Positions 45,225-52,251 of a DNA stretch of 64,000 nucleotides are shown one piece after another. Under the pieces are notes generated by a model that saw nothing but the letters and a program-made list of their open reading frames with translations, made no database searches and had not been told where the DNA came from. Position numbers and translations under genes: made by a program. The stretch's first letter is position 1. The number at the start of each line of letters is the position of its first letter. This DNA is from Parabacteroides goldsteinii (lineage in GTDB: Bacteria; Bacteroidota; Bacteroidia; Bacteroidales; Tannerellaceae), in contig NZ_JADNBB010000022.1 in the NCBI RefSeq assembly GCF_015550595.1, positions 1 to 64,000 on the forward strand, in the 5' to 3' direction.

Positions 45225-45258
45225 ACCCTTTAGGGAAGGACAGCTTTCCCTAAAGGGT
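45225..45258. terminator. strong 13-bp hairpin downstream of GH92
   Basis: accctttagggaa (45225-45237) and ttccctaaagggt (45246-45258) pair perfectly around the 8-base loop ggacagct. It may end GH92 transcription, though it lies about 160 bases past the stop and has no T-run. Confidence 0.55.
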
Positions 45259-45332
45259 GGGCGGCCCGGCCCTATAGAGTTGCAACTCCCGCTAAACTAT
45301 ACCACAGTCTTATCTTAGGCAAGCCAGTTGGG

Positions 45333-45409
45333 TGCCGACCCATTTTAAATAAGCGCCGACCCATTCCCGAAAAGCTGCCGAGCGATCCGGAAAAACCTGC
45401 CGCCCCGTT
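45333..45409. repeat. four degenerate 21-22-bp tandem repeats next to the GH92 stop
   Basis: Units beginning at 45333, 45354, 45376 and 45398 read tgccgacccatt, cgccgacccatt, tgccgagcgatc and tgccgccccgtt. The period is 21, 22 and 22 bases, about two helical turns, and the spacer keeps a gaaaa core in units two and three. The array is GC-richer than the surroundings and ends just before the GH92 stop codon. Confidence 0.5.
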
Positions 45410-45415
45410 GGCATA

Positions 45416-47632
45416 TTATTTCTTATACCAAACCGGCCCCGGCTGATTACCCATTTCAAACTCAAGCGTTGCACCGCTCATAATCTGTTCGTGGGTAATA
45501 TAACTCTTATCATACGGCTGGCCATTCAATTTAACCGACTGAATATAAATGTTTTCTGCATTAACACCCGGAGCCAGGATAGTAAATGCCTTACCGTCTG
45601 CCAGATGCATTTTCACTTCAGGGAACAGAGGCGTACCGATTTCGTACTGTCCGCTTACCGGATCGACCGGATAGAAGCCCATCGCACTGAAGACGAACCA
45701 GGCAGACATCTGTCCGCAGTCTTCGTTACCGCAGATACCGTCGGGAGCATTCAGATACAGGTCATGTAATACCTGTGCTACATATTTCTGCGTCTTCCAG
45801 GGTTGGTCTACCTTATTATACAGATAGATCACATGATGGCTGGGCTCGTTGCCATGCGCATACTGTCCGATCATACCTGTACTGAAAATCGGCAGATCCT
45901 CTTTCGCATCCGGAGCATAGGTGAACATGCTGTCCAGTTTCTCCGTGAAACGTTCCTTGCTGCCTAACAGTCCGATCAGGCCGTCCAGATCCTGCGGCAC
46001 ATACCAGAAATACTGCCATGCATTACTTTCACAGATATCTTCGGTATACTCTTTGGCATCGAACGGAGTAACGAACTGTCCTTTTTCATTACGCGGCTGC
46101 ATAAAGGTTGTTTCGGGGTTGTACACATTCCGGAAGTTCTGTGAGCGTTTGTAGAATTCATCTGCAATCTCTTTCTTTCCCATCTTCTCTGCCATACGCG
46201 CAATACAATAGTCGTCGTAAGCATATTCCATTGTTTTAGACAACGACCAGTTTTCCCATTTAGCCGGATCGCTGTTAGCCGGTACATATCCTAACTTCTT
46301 ATACTCTCCGATTCCCCGGTAGTCATCGCGGTTGGCTGTGGCGACACATGCCTGCAAAGCAAGTTCCGGATTGAATGTCGCGATACCTTTCAGATAAGCA
46401 TCCACAATGACCGGAACAGCATGGTAACCGATCATCATATTGGTTTCATGGCCGTAGAGGTTCCACAAAGGAAGCGCACCATTCTGTTCGTAGAATTTCA
46501 GGAAGCCCTGGATCATGTCGTTTACACGCTTCGGATCTGTATAAGTATACAACGGATGAGCTGCACGGAAGGTATCCCACAGAGAGAAAGTGGAATAGTT
46601 ATTCCATCCGTCCGCCTTATGGATCTGATTGTCGGGGCCGTAATAAGAACCGTCGACATCGCTGAAGATGGTCGGGGCGATCATCGTGTGATAAATAGCG
46701 GTATAGAACTTCACGAGATCATCCGTATTATTTCCGTTCACCTCAATCTTGGACAGTTCTTTGTTCCAACGGGCAACAGCTTCTTTATGATACTTGTCGA
46801 AATCATTCAAAGGTACTTCCGCCTGGAGATTCTTCGCTGCGCCTTCCATGCTGACACCCGAGATAGCCGTATTGACCAGGATCTCTTCGTCTTTCTCCGT
46901 ATTAAAATCGAAACGGGCAATGTAAGCGGTTCCGATCTGTCCCTTATCTTTTGTCACGATAGCAGTCGTATCCATATGATAGGCGATAAACGGCTTGGAG
47001 AAACGTGTCTGGAAATAAACATGCTGGTTAGGCGACCATCCCTGTGAGAAACGGTATCCGCGGATAGTCACCGAGTCGATCACCTCAATATAAGAGTCGA
47101 GGGTAAAGTCCCAGTTCATCGCTTTCTTCAGGTTCAGAAATACCGAAGCTTCCGCTTTCGGGAAGGTATAACGCTGAATACCGCAACGTTCGGTAGCCGT
47201 CAGCTCTACATTAATATTATAGTCCTGCAACAAGACGCGGTAATAACCGGCCGAAGCAGCTTCTTCATTATGCGAAAAGGTAGAATAAATGCCCAGAGGA
47301 GCCGGAGCTTCTTTATAAGGACGGGTGACAGGCATAAAGGAGATATCATACAGATCTCCTGCCCCTGTACCGGAAAGATGGGTATGGCTGAAACCGGCAA
47401 TCGTCGTATCGGGATAGAAATACCCGGAGATACGATCCCATCCCGGCAATCCGTTATCAGGACTAAGCTGCACCATACCATAAGGAGCCTGTGCTCCCGG
47501 ATAGGTATTTCCAGTGAAATCGGTACCGATCATAGGGTTTACATACTGTGTATAATCTGCCTCCTTTGGTTCCTCAGGCGTACAGGCTACCAGAGCCAGC
47601 AGGGAGACCGCCAATAATGATATGTGCCTCAT
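45416..47632 (-). CDS. GH92 alpha-mannosidase, lipoprotein
   Basis: The protein has 738 residues, with a lipoprotein signal (LLAVSLLALVAC). GH92 markers are YVNPMIGTDFTGNTYPGAQAP at the N-terminus, PGWDRISGYFY, GFSHTHLSGTGAGDLYDI, STFSLWDTFRAAHPLYT and the calcium/catalytic region GNEDCGQMSAWFVFSAMGFYP. GH92 enzymes are calcium-dependent inverting exo-alpha-mannosidases that trim N-glycans or yeast mannan. The linkage specificity cannot be told from sequence. The gene has its own upstream -7-like box and is followed by a 500-base gene-free segment rich in repeats. It may work with the asparaginase-like and GH20 enzymes on glycoproteins, which is inference. Confidence 0.95.
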   Translation of the reverse strand: MRHISLLAVSLLALVACTPEEPKEADYTQYVNPMIGTDFTGNTYPGAQAPYGMVQLSPDNGLPGWDRISGYFYPDTTIAGFSHTHLSGTGAGDLYDISFMPVTRPYKEAPAPLGIYSTFSHNEEAASAGYYRVLLQDYNINVELTATERCGIQRYTFPKAEASVFLNLKKAMNWDFTLDSYIEVIDSVTIRGYRFSQGWSPNQHVYFQTRFSKPFIAYHMDTTAIVTKDKGQIGTAYIARFDFNTEKDEEILVNTAISGVSMEGAAKNLQAEVPLNDFDKYHKEAVARWNKELSKIEVNGNNTDDLVKFYTAIYHTMIAPTIFSDVDGSYYGPDNQIHKADGWNNYSTFSLWDTFRAAHPLYTYTDPKRVNDMIQGFLKFYEQNGALPLWNLYGHETNMMIGYHAVPVIVDAYLKGIATFNPELALQACVATANRDDYRGIGEYKKLGYVPANSDPAKWENWSLSKTMEYAYDDYCIARMAEKMGKKEIADEFYKRSQNFRNVYNPETTFMQPRNEKGQFVTPFDAKEYTEDICESNAWQYFWYVPQDLDGLIGLLGSKERFTEKLDSMFTYAPDAKEDLPIFSTGMIGQYAHGNEPSHHVIYLYNKVDQPWKTQKYVAQVLHDLYLNAPDGICGNEDCGQMSAWFVFSAMGFYPVDPVSGQYEIGTPLFPEVKMHLADGKAFTILAPGVNAENIYIQSVKLNGQPYDKSYITHEQIMSGATLEFEMGNQPGPVWYKK

Positions 47633-47659
47633 TTGCTTATAATTTTGTTCAGACGTTTA

Positions 47660-47667
47660 CAAAGATA
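47660..47667 (-). promoter_or_regulatory. candidate -7 box of the GH92 gene
   Basis: TATCTTTG on the minus strand matches TAnnTTTG, 27 bases before the ATG. A TTTG lies 23 bases further upstream (47691-47694), slightly more than the usual 19-21. Confidence 0.45.
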
Positions 47668-47716
47668 AGAATGATCCGAAAGAGAACATACAAATCCAGT
47701 ATCAAATCTATATAAT

Positions 47717-48085
47717 TTAAATATCCTCTTTCATTTTTTTGATTACTACGATCAATGGATCCAGCTCATTTTCCAATACCCACCACACTTCTTCCGCATC
47801 TATATCGAAATAATGGTGTGCTATTACGTCCCGAAAACCCATCACCTTTTTCCAGGGTATATCCGGATAAAGCGGCAACAACTCCTTATTCGTCACTTTA
47901 TCCAGGCTTTTCAGACTTTCACCGATCGCAATAAAGAGCATACAAACAGCATCCAGCTTTTCAACCCGTTCAGGAGATAATAAAAAGTCATTTGCACAAT
48001 GGATATCAACCGTTCGGTGCTTCAATCGCAATAAAGCTTCTTCTATTTGAATCAGCATGGATGTGGCTAACTCTTTGTTATACAT
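47717..48085 (-). CDS. hepT: HepT-like ribonuclease toxin (DUF86 family)
   Basis: This small helical protein of 122 residues belongs to the HepT family. The R-x4-6-H RNase motif is present as RDVIAHHYF near residue 88, within the typical GFRDVIAHHYFDID context, followed by VWWVLENELDPLI. HepT proteins are RNase toxins that the partner MntA-type nucleotidyltransferase silences by adding AMP units to a Tyr near the motif; a Tyr follows the histidines here. Its start overlaps the end of the mntA gene by eight bases, so the two are translated together, antitoxin first. Confidence 0.88.
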   Translation of the reverse strand: MYNKELATSMLIQIEEALLRLKHRTVDIHCANDFLLSPERVEKLDAVCMLFIAIGESLKSLDKVTNKELLPLYPDIPWKKVMGFRDVIAHHYFDIDAEEVWWVLENELDPLIVVIKKMKEDI

Positions 48086-48371
48086 AGATACCTTCTTTTT
48101 CTATCTGTTGACGTAAATAAGGATTCATACGTTCACGATAACGAACGATATCGACAGAGTGCTTAAACATATTTTCCAGTTCTTCTTTCAAATCCATCAG
48201 TAGAAAAGGGTTGGGAGTTTCTGTTTCCACACAAACATCCAAATCACTACCCTCATGGTTATCTCCCCGTGCAACAGAGCCGAAAAGACGGATAGAACGT
48301 AACCCGAACTTCTGCATAAGCTGTTGCTTACAGGCTGTCAACTGACGTATATAATCTTCTTTCTTCAGCAT
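48078..48371 (-). CDS. mntA: MntA-like nucleotidyltransferase antitoxin
   Basis: This 97-residue minimal nucleotidyltransferase carries the GSx10DxD signature (GSVARGDNHEGSDLDV, about residues 31-46) that holds the two metal-binding aspartates. Proteins of this group transfer AMP from ATP to the cognate HepT toxin. The gene comes first in the pair and overlaps hepT. A well-spaced Bacteroides-type promoter is present directly upstream, which suggests independent steady expression. The pair sits between GH92 and the tat genes with no sign of a mobile element around it. Confidence 0.88.
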   Translation of the reverse strand: MLKKEDYIRQLTACKQQLMQKFGLRSIRLFGSVARGDNHEGSDLDVCVETETPNPFLLMDLKEELENMFKHSVDIVRYRERMNPYLRQQIEKEGIYV

Positions 48372-48392
48372 GAGAAATGAATTTAACTTTCA

Positions 48393-48424
48393 CAAAAATA
48401 GGATGATTTAAGATAAGAAGCAAA
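48393..48424 (-). promoter_or_regulatory. promoter of the mntA-hepT operon
   Basis: On the minus strand TTTG (48421-48424), a 20-base spacer and TATTTTTG (48393-48400) match both boxes of the Bacteroides promoter with the preferred spacing. The -7 box is 21 bases before the mntA ATG. Confidence 0.65.
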
Positions 48425-48440
48425 TTTTAGGCTATATAAT

Positions 48441-48489
48441 AAATCAGGCATGAACCCCACAGTTTTATCTGCGAAATCCATGCCTGAAT
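48441..48489 (-). terminator. hairpin terminator of the tatAC operon
   Basis: tcaggcatg at 48444-48452 and catgcctga at 48479-48487 pair across a 26-base loop, followed on the minus strand by atttatta. It lies 28 bases after the tatC stop. Confidence 0.55.
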
Positions 48490-48516
48490 AAATTCATTTC
48501 TAATGTCTATGGCCTA

Positions 48517-49374
48517 TTAAGCTTCATTTTCTTCTTCATCGTCGTCGTCAAGCTCTTCTACCGGAGCTTTTCTGACAAAGAATGCACTTAATTCGTACAA
48601 TCCGTACAATGGGAAGAACACTACGCTCAATGTAAACGGATCGCTACTTGGAGTAATGAATGCCGCAGCAACCAATAATCCGACGATAGCGTGTCGTCTG
48701 TATTTGTGGAAGAATCCTCTGTGCAACAATCCCAGTTTCGATAGCAACCAGGATACCAATGGCATCTCAAAGACAATTCCCATCACAAAGATCAGCATAA
48801 GGAAGTTATCCATATACGAATCCAGAGAGACTTGTTCAGTAATGTTAGCACTCAATTGATACGTTGCCAGGAAACGAAGTGTCATCGGGAATACCATAAA
48901 ATAACCTACGGCACAACCCAGGAAAAACATAATCGTTCCGAAAAAGAATACCCACCGGATGTTCTTCTTTTCATTCTCGTACAAAGCCGGACTTACAAAC
49001 CTCCAAACCTCATACATTAAGTACGGGAAAGTCAGTACAAGGGCCAGCCAGAATGAGGTTGACATATGAGTAAAAAACTGGGAAGCCAACTTAATGTTGA
49101 CAATATCTACGTGAAAGCTATCGTTACAGAAGTCAGGCAGAACATCAAACCAGGGGCTTATATTGATAAGCCAGATATTTAACTCACACAACCATTTATA
49201 AAGAACAAAATCGGAATAACAGGGGGCCATGATGACGTGATCGAAAATATCACGCATAAAGGCAAAACTACCGATAGCAAAGACAAAGAGTGCTAAAATA
49301 GAACGGAATAAAGTCCAACGAAGTTCTTCCAGGTGATCCCAAAAGGACATTTCATCTTGTTCCAGTTCTTCCAT
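48517..49374 (-). CDS. tatC: Sec-independent protein translocase TatC
   Basis: This 285-residue inner-membrane protein has six membrane segments and the family N-terminus SFWDHLEELRWTLFRS. Other TatC segments are FPYLMYEVWRFVSPALYENEK, MFFLGCAVGYFMVFPMTLRFL and RRHAIVGLLVAAAFITPSSDPFTL. An acidic tail (DDDDEEENEA) ends the protein. TatC recognises twin-arginine signal peptides and exports folded, often cofactor-bearing proteins together with TatA. It starts 3 bases after the tatA stop, so the two are one operon. The tail is longer and more acidic than in E. coli TatC. Confidence 0.96.
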   Translation of the reverse strand: MEELEQDEMSFWDHLEELRWTLFRSILALFVFAIGSFAFMRDIFDHVIMAPCYSDFVLYKWLCELNIWLINISPWFDVLPDFCNDSFHVDIVNIKLASQFFTHMSTSFWLALVLTFPYLMYEVWRFVSPALYENEKKNIRWVFFFGTIMFFLGCAVGYFMVFPMTLRFLATYQLSANITEQVSLDSYMDNFLMLIFVMGIVFEMPLVSWLLSKLGLLHRGFFHKYRRHAIVGLLVAAAFITPSSDPFTLSVVFFPLYGLYELSAFFVRKAPVEELDDDDEEENEA

Positions 49375-49377
49375 TTC

Positions 49378-49572
49378 TTACTTTTTATCGTTGTCGTCGA
49401 GTTTAATGTCGTCTTCTAAACCTTTTACACCGTCTTTAAAGTTCTTCACTCCTTTACCGATACCTTTCATCAGTTCCGGGATCTTCTTTCCACCAAAAAG
49501 TAACAACACAACAATGGCGATGATAACAATTTCGCCCGTACCTAAATTTCCTAAGAATAGTAATTCATTCAT
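49378..49572 (-). CDS. tatA: Sec-independent protein translocase TatA
   Basis: The protein has 64 residues with one membrane helix (about 8-25, [23 protein letters not shown]) and the amphipathic helix with the conserved [23 protein letters not shown] motif. TatA rings form the export pore with TatC. It is the first gene of a two-gene operon. Only one small TatA/E-like gene is present here, which suits the minimal TatAC systems of many Bacteroidetes. Confidence 0.95.
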   Translation of the reverse strand: MNELLFLGNLGTGEIVIIAIVVLLLFGGKKIPELMKGIGKGVKNFKDGVKGLEDDIKLDDNDKK

Positions 49573-49616
49573 GATATTATAATATTAGTCATTAAATATT
49601 CACCTTTTATATGGGG

Positions 49617-49624
49617 CAAAGATA
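49617..49624 (-). promoter_or_regulatory. candidate -7 box of the tatAC operon
   Basis: TATCTTTG on the minus strand, 44 bases before the tatA ATG. It stands back to back with the fabD -7 box, 40 bases away. Confidence 0.5.
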
Positions 49625-49664
49625 CTATTTGTAATGAATAGTCACTCTCTTATTCTAAATTTAT

Positions 49665-49672
49665 TACCTTTG
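49665..49672 (+). promoter_or_regulatory. candidate -7 box of fabD
   Basis: TACCTTTG followed by cacc matches the TAnnTTTG box well and gives a leader of about 35 bases before the ATG at 49713. The -33 box is not clear. Confidence 0.55.
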
Positions 49673-49712
49673 CACCGTCTTAAAAAACTGAAATTAGAAA
49701 AAGATTAGAAAG

Positions 49713-50594
49713 ATGAAAGCTTATGTATTTCCCGGTCAGGGTGCACAGTTTGTCGGAATGGGAAAAGACCTTTACGATAACAATCCCCTTGCAAAAGAGT
49801 TGTTTGAGAAAGCAAACGATATCCTTGGTTTCCGCATCACAGACCTGATGTTCGCTGGAACAGACGAAGATCTGAGACAAACTAAAGTTACACAGCCTGC
49901 CATATTCTTACACTCGGTTATTCTCGCCAAAACATTAGGCGACCAGTTCAAACCGGATATGACAGCCGGTCACTCATTAGGTGAATTCTCTGCACTTGTT
50001 GCCGCAGGAGCACTGTCTTTCGAAGACGGCCTGGTGTTGGTTTCCAAACGTGCCATGGCTATGCAAAAAGCTTGCGAAGCCACTCCTTCTACAATGGCAG
50101 CCGTACTGGCTTTGCCGGATGAAACGGTTGAAGAGATCTGTGCAAGTATTCAGGACGAAGTGGTTGTTTGTGCAAACTACAACTGCCCGGGTCAGCTGGT
50201 TATCTCCGGTTCAATCCCCGGAATCGATGCTGCTTGCGAAAAAATGCTGGCTGCCGGTGCTAAACGTGCATTGAAACTGAAAGTAGGTGGTGCATTCCAC
50301 TCTCCGCTGATGGAGCCGGCCCGTGCCGAACTGGCTGCTGCTATCGAAGCTACTCCGATCCATACTCCTGCTTGTCCGGTTTATCAGAATGTAAGCACTA
50401 AAGGTGAAACAGATCCTGAAACGATCAAAGCAAACCTGATCGCTCAGCTGACTGCTCCGGTTCGCTGGACTCAGAGCGTTCAGAACATGATTGCAGACGG
50501 AGCCGACCATTTCATCGAACTGGGCCCGGGTGCTGTACTGCAAGGTCTGGTAAAGAAGATCAATAAAGAAATGACAACTGAAGGCATGCAATAA
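49713..50594 (+). CDS. fabD: malonyl-CoA:ACP transacylase
   Basis: This 293-residue cytosolic enzyme moves malonyl groups from CoA to acyl carrier protein in fatty-acid synthesis. The N-terminus KAYVFPGQGAQFVGMGKDLY, the serine nucleophile in GHSLGEFSAL (Ser88) and the His of GAFHSPLMEPA are all present, and length is normal. It stands alone rather than in a fab cluster, as in many Bacteroidales. A promoter divergent from tatAC and a strong terminator frame it. Confidence 0.97.
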   Translation: MKAYVFPGQGAQFVGMGKDLYDNNPLAKELFEKANDILGFRITDLMFAGTDEDLRQTKVTQPAIFLHSVILAKTLGDQFKPDMTAGHSLGEFSALVAAGALSFEDGLVLVSKRAMAMQKACEATPSTMAAVLALPDETVEEICASIQDEVVVCANYNCPGQLVISGSIPGIDAACEKMLAAGAKRALKLKVGGAFHSPLMEPARAELAAAIEATPIHTPACPVYQNVSTKGETDPETIKANLIAQLTAPVRWTQSVQNMIADGADHFIELGPGAVLQGLVKKINKEMTTEGMQ

Positions 50595-50608
50595 TAAGCA
50601 ATATGCTA

Positions 50609-50659
50609 TACACGAAAAGAGGAGGAAACATGAAACGTTTTCCTCCTCTTTTTGTATAC
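50609..50659 (+). terminator. fabD terminator
   Basis: aaaagaggaggaaac and gttttcctcctctttt form a stem of about 15 pairs with one bulge and a short loop, ending in a T-run. The pairing extends outwards through tatac/gtata. Confidence 0.85.
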
Positions 50660-50727
50660 GGTAATCCATAATATTCGTATGTTTGTAATTAATTATAGAA
50701 TCTTTATCGCTTAAAAACTCACAAGAC

Positions 50728-51570
50728 ATGATAGAAGCACCGGAAGCCTTGTACATCTCCGAGCAGATGAATCAAACGATTAAAGGAAAAAGAATTACAT
50801 TTGTCAGCGCAGGATATACACCTCATAAGTTCGCCTGGTTCTATGGAGATCCGGCCAATTATTCGGCGATGCTTACCGGTAAGAAAATCGGGGAAGCCCA
50901 TGCTTATGGAGGGTTGATCGAGATAGAGATAGAAGATATGCGTTTATTATTCGGAGACGGTATGAATATCCGGTACTACGCTCCCGGTGAAAAGATACCG
51001 GAAAAACACCAGTTGCTCATTGCTTTCGAAGACGAGAGTTGTATCATGGGATCCGTCCGGATGTACGGGGCAGTCATGTGTTTTCCAGACGGTTCTTTCG
51101 ATTGCGGTTTCAGCTCCTATCGTGAAGGGGCACGTACCAAACCGCAGGTGCTTTCGGAAGCTTTCGACAAAACCTATTTTCTGAGCCTGATAAACAGCGA
51201 AGAAAAACAAAAGAAAACGGCAAAGGCATTCCTTGCGACCGAACAAACGATACCGGGATTAGGTAACGGTGTTTTACAGGACATCCTGTTCAAAGCCCGT
51301 ATCCATCCGAAGACTCGTATCAACATATTATCCGAAGAACAGAAAGATACGTTGTTTCATTGCATAAAAGCGACACTTCAGGAAATCTATCAGGCAGGCG
51401 GACGCAATTCGGAAACAGACCTGCTCGGGAATAAAGGCCGCTATATCCCCATACTATCCAAAGATACCGCCGACAAGCCTTGCCCGGTTTGCGGAGAAGA
51501 TATACGCAAAGAGAGTTATATGGGAGGAAGTATCTATTATTGCTTTGAATGTCAGAAATTAAACAATTAG
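50728..51570 (+). CDS. Fpg/Nei-family DNA glycosylase-like protein lacking Pro-2
   Basis: The protein has 280 residues. The H2TH motif region is clear (TEQTIPGLGNGVLQDILFKARIHPKTRI, about 170-197), and a C-terminal four-cysteine zinc finger reads CPVCGEDIRKES...CFEC. The N-terminus is MIEAPEALYIS where active Fpg and Nei proteins start MPE-LPE: the nucleophilic Pro-2 is Ile, although Glu-3 and the PE at 5-6 remain. The finger has Ser where Fpg carries its DNA-binding Arg (GGSIYYC). Some Firmicutes and Bacteroidetes paralogs share this start, so it may be a non-canonical glycosylase or a damage-binding protein. The nitroreductase gene follows one base after its stop. Confidence 0.88.
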   Translation: MIEAPEALYISEQMNQTIKGKRITFVSAGYTPHKFAWFYGDPANYSAMLTGKKIGEAHAYGGLIEIEIEDMRLLFGDGMNIRYYAPGEKIPEKHQLLIAFEDESCIMGSVRMYGAVMCFPDGSFDCGFSSYREGARTKPQVLSEAFDKTYFLSLINSEEKQKKTAKAFLATEQTIPGLGNGVLQDILFKARIHPKTRINILSEEQKDTLFHCIKATLQEIYQAGGRNSETDLLGNKGRYIPILSKDTADKPCPVCGEDIRKESYMGGSIYYCFECQKLNN

Positions 51571-51571
51571 T

Positions 51572-52165
51572 ATGAAATGGAAATACACTCTGATTGCACT
51601 GCCTCTTCTTATAATGGCCTGCAACAGCAAGACTGAAATAAAACAGGAAAATAAAGATACCAATCAGACATTGGAAACGATCTTTAACCGCAAAAGTGTA
51701 CGTAAATATACACAGCAACCGGTTGAAAAAGAGAAGCTGGAAACATTAGTCCGCGCAGGAATGGCAGCCCCTTCATCCAGAGACCGCCGCCCCTGGGAGT
51801 TTATCATCGTAACAGACCGTGATATCCTGGATACGATGGGAGACGGATTACCATTGGCGCGTATGTTGAAAGATACCCAGCAGGCGATTATCGTTTGCGG
51901 CGATACCGTCAAATCCGGCAATGCCTGGCAGTTGGATTGCTCCGCAGCTGCACAAAACGTACTGCTGGCGGCCGAATCGTTAGGACTGGGAGCCGTATGG
52001 ACTGCCGCTTATCCTTATCCCGAACGGATGAATGTTGTACGGGATGCGTTGCATCTTCCCGAACATATCGTTCCGCTGACAGTTATTCCGGTCGGTTACC
52101 CTACGGGAATAGAAAAGTCGAAAGACAAATTCAATAAGAAACAGATGCATTACAACGGATGGTAA
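51572..52165 (+). CDS. nitroreductase-family flavoprotein with lipoprotein signal
   Basis: The protein has 197 residues. After a clear lipoprotein signal (YTLIALPLLIMAC, Cys at about 17) and a polar linker, a short nitroreductase domain follows (IFNRKSVRKYTQQPVEKEKLETLVRAGMAAPSSRDRRPWEFIIV, QAIIVCGDT, DCSAAAQNVLLAAESLGLGAVWTAAYP, VIPVGYPTG). The family binds FMN and reduces quinones, nitro compounds or other electron acceptors with NAD(P)H. An exported lipid-anchored version is unusual because NAD(P)H is not available outside the cytoplasm. It starts one base after the Fpg-like gene, so the two are co-expressed. Confidence 0.88.
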   Translation: MKWKYTLIALPLLIMACNSKTEIKQENKDTNQTLETIFNRKSVRKYTQQPVEKEKLETLVRAGMAAPSSRDRRPWEFIIVTDRDILDTMGDGLPLARMLKDTQQAIIVCGDTVKSGNAWQLDCSAAAQNVLLAAESLGLGAVWTAAYPYPERMNVVRDALHLPEHIVPLTVIPVGYPTGIEKSKDKFNKKQMHYNGW

Positions 52166-52170
52166 AAAGT

Positions 52171-52224
52171 AAATCCCGGTATCACTCCCCTGCCCTTTGG
52201 CTTTCAGGAATGATACCGGGATTT
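52171..52224. terminator. bidirectional terminator between nitroreductase and GH2
   Basis: aaatcccggtatcactcc (52171-52188) and ggaatgataccgggattt (52207-52224) pair over 18 bases with a single mismatch, which is a G-U pair on one strand. It is flanked by A/T runs and lies between convergent genes. Confidence 0.85.
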
Positions 52225-52251
52225 TATCTATCATTTAATTCCGGGAAAAGA

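Noticed and set aside
45260-45310. tRNA-like sequence around gttgcaactcccgc
   Set aside because: No cloverleaf with acceptor and anticodon arms could be built; only a short palindrome (agttgcaact) is present.
45333-45409. CRISPR array
   Set aside because: The units are only 21-22 bases with no variable spacers and degenerate copies, and no cas gene is near.
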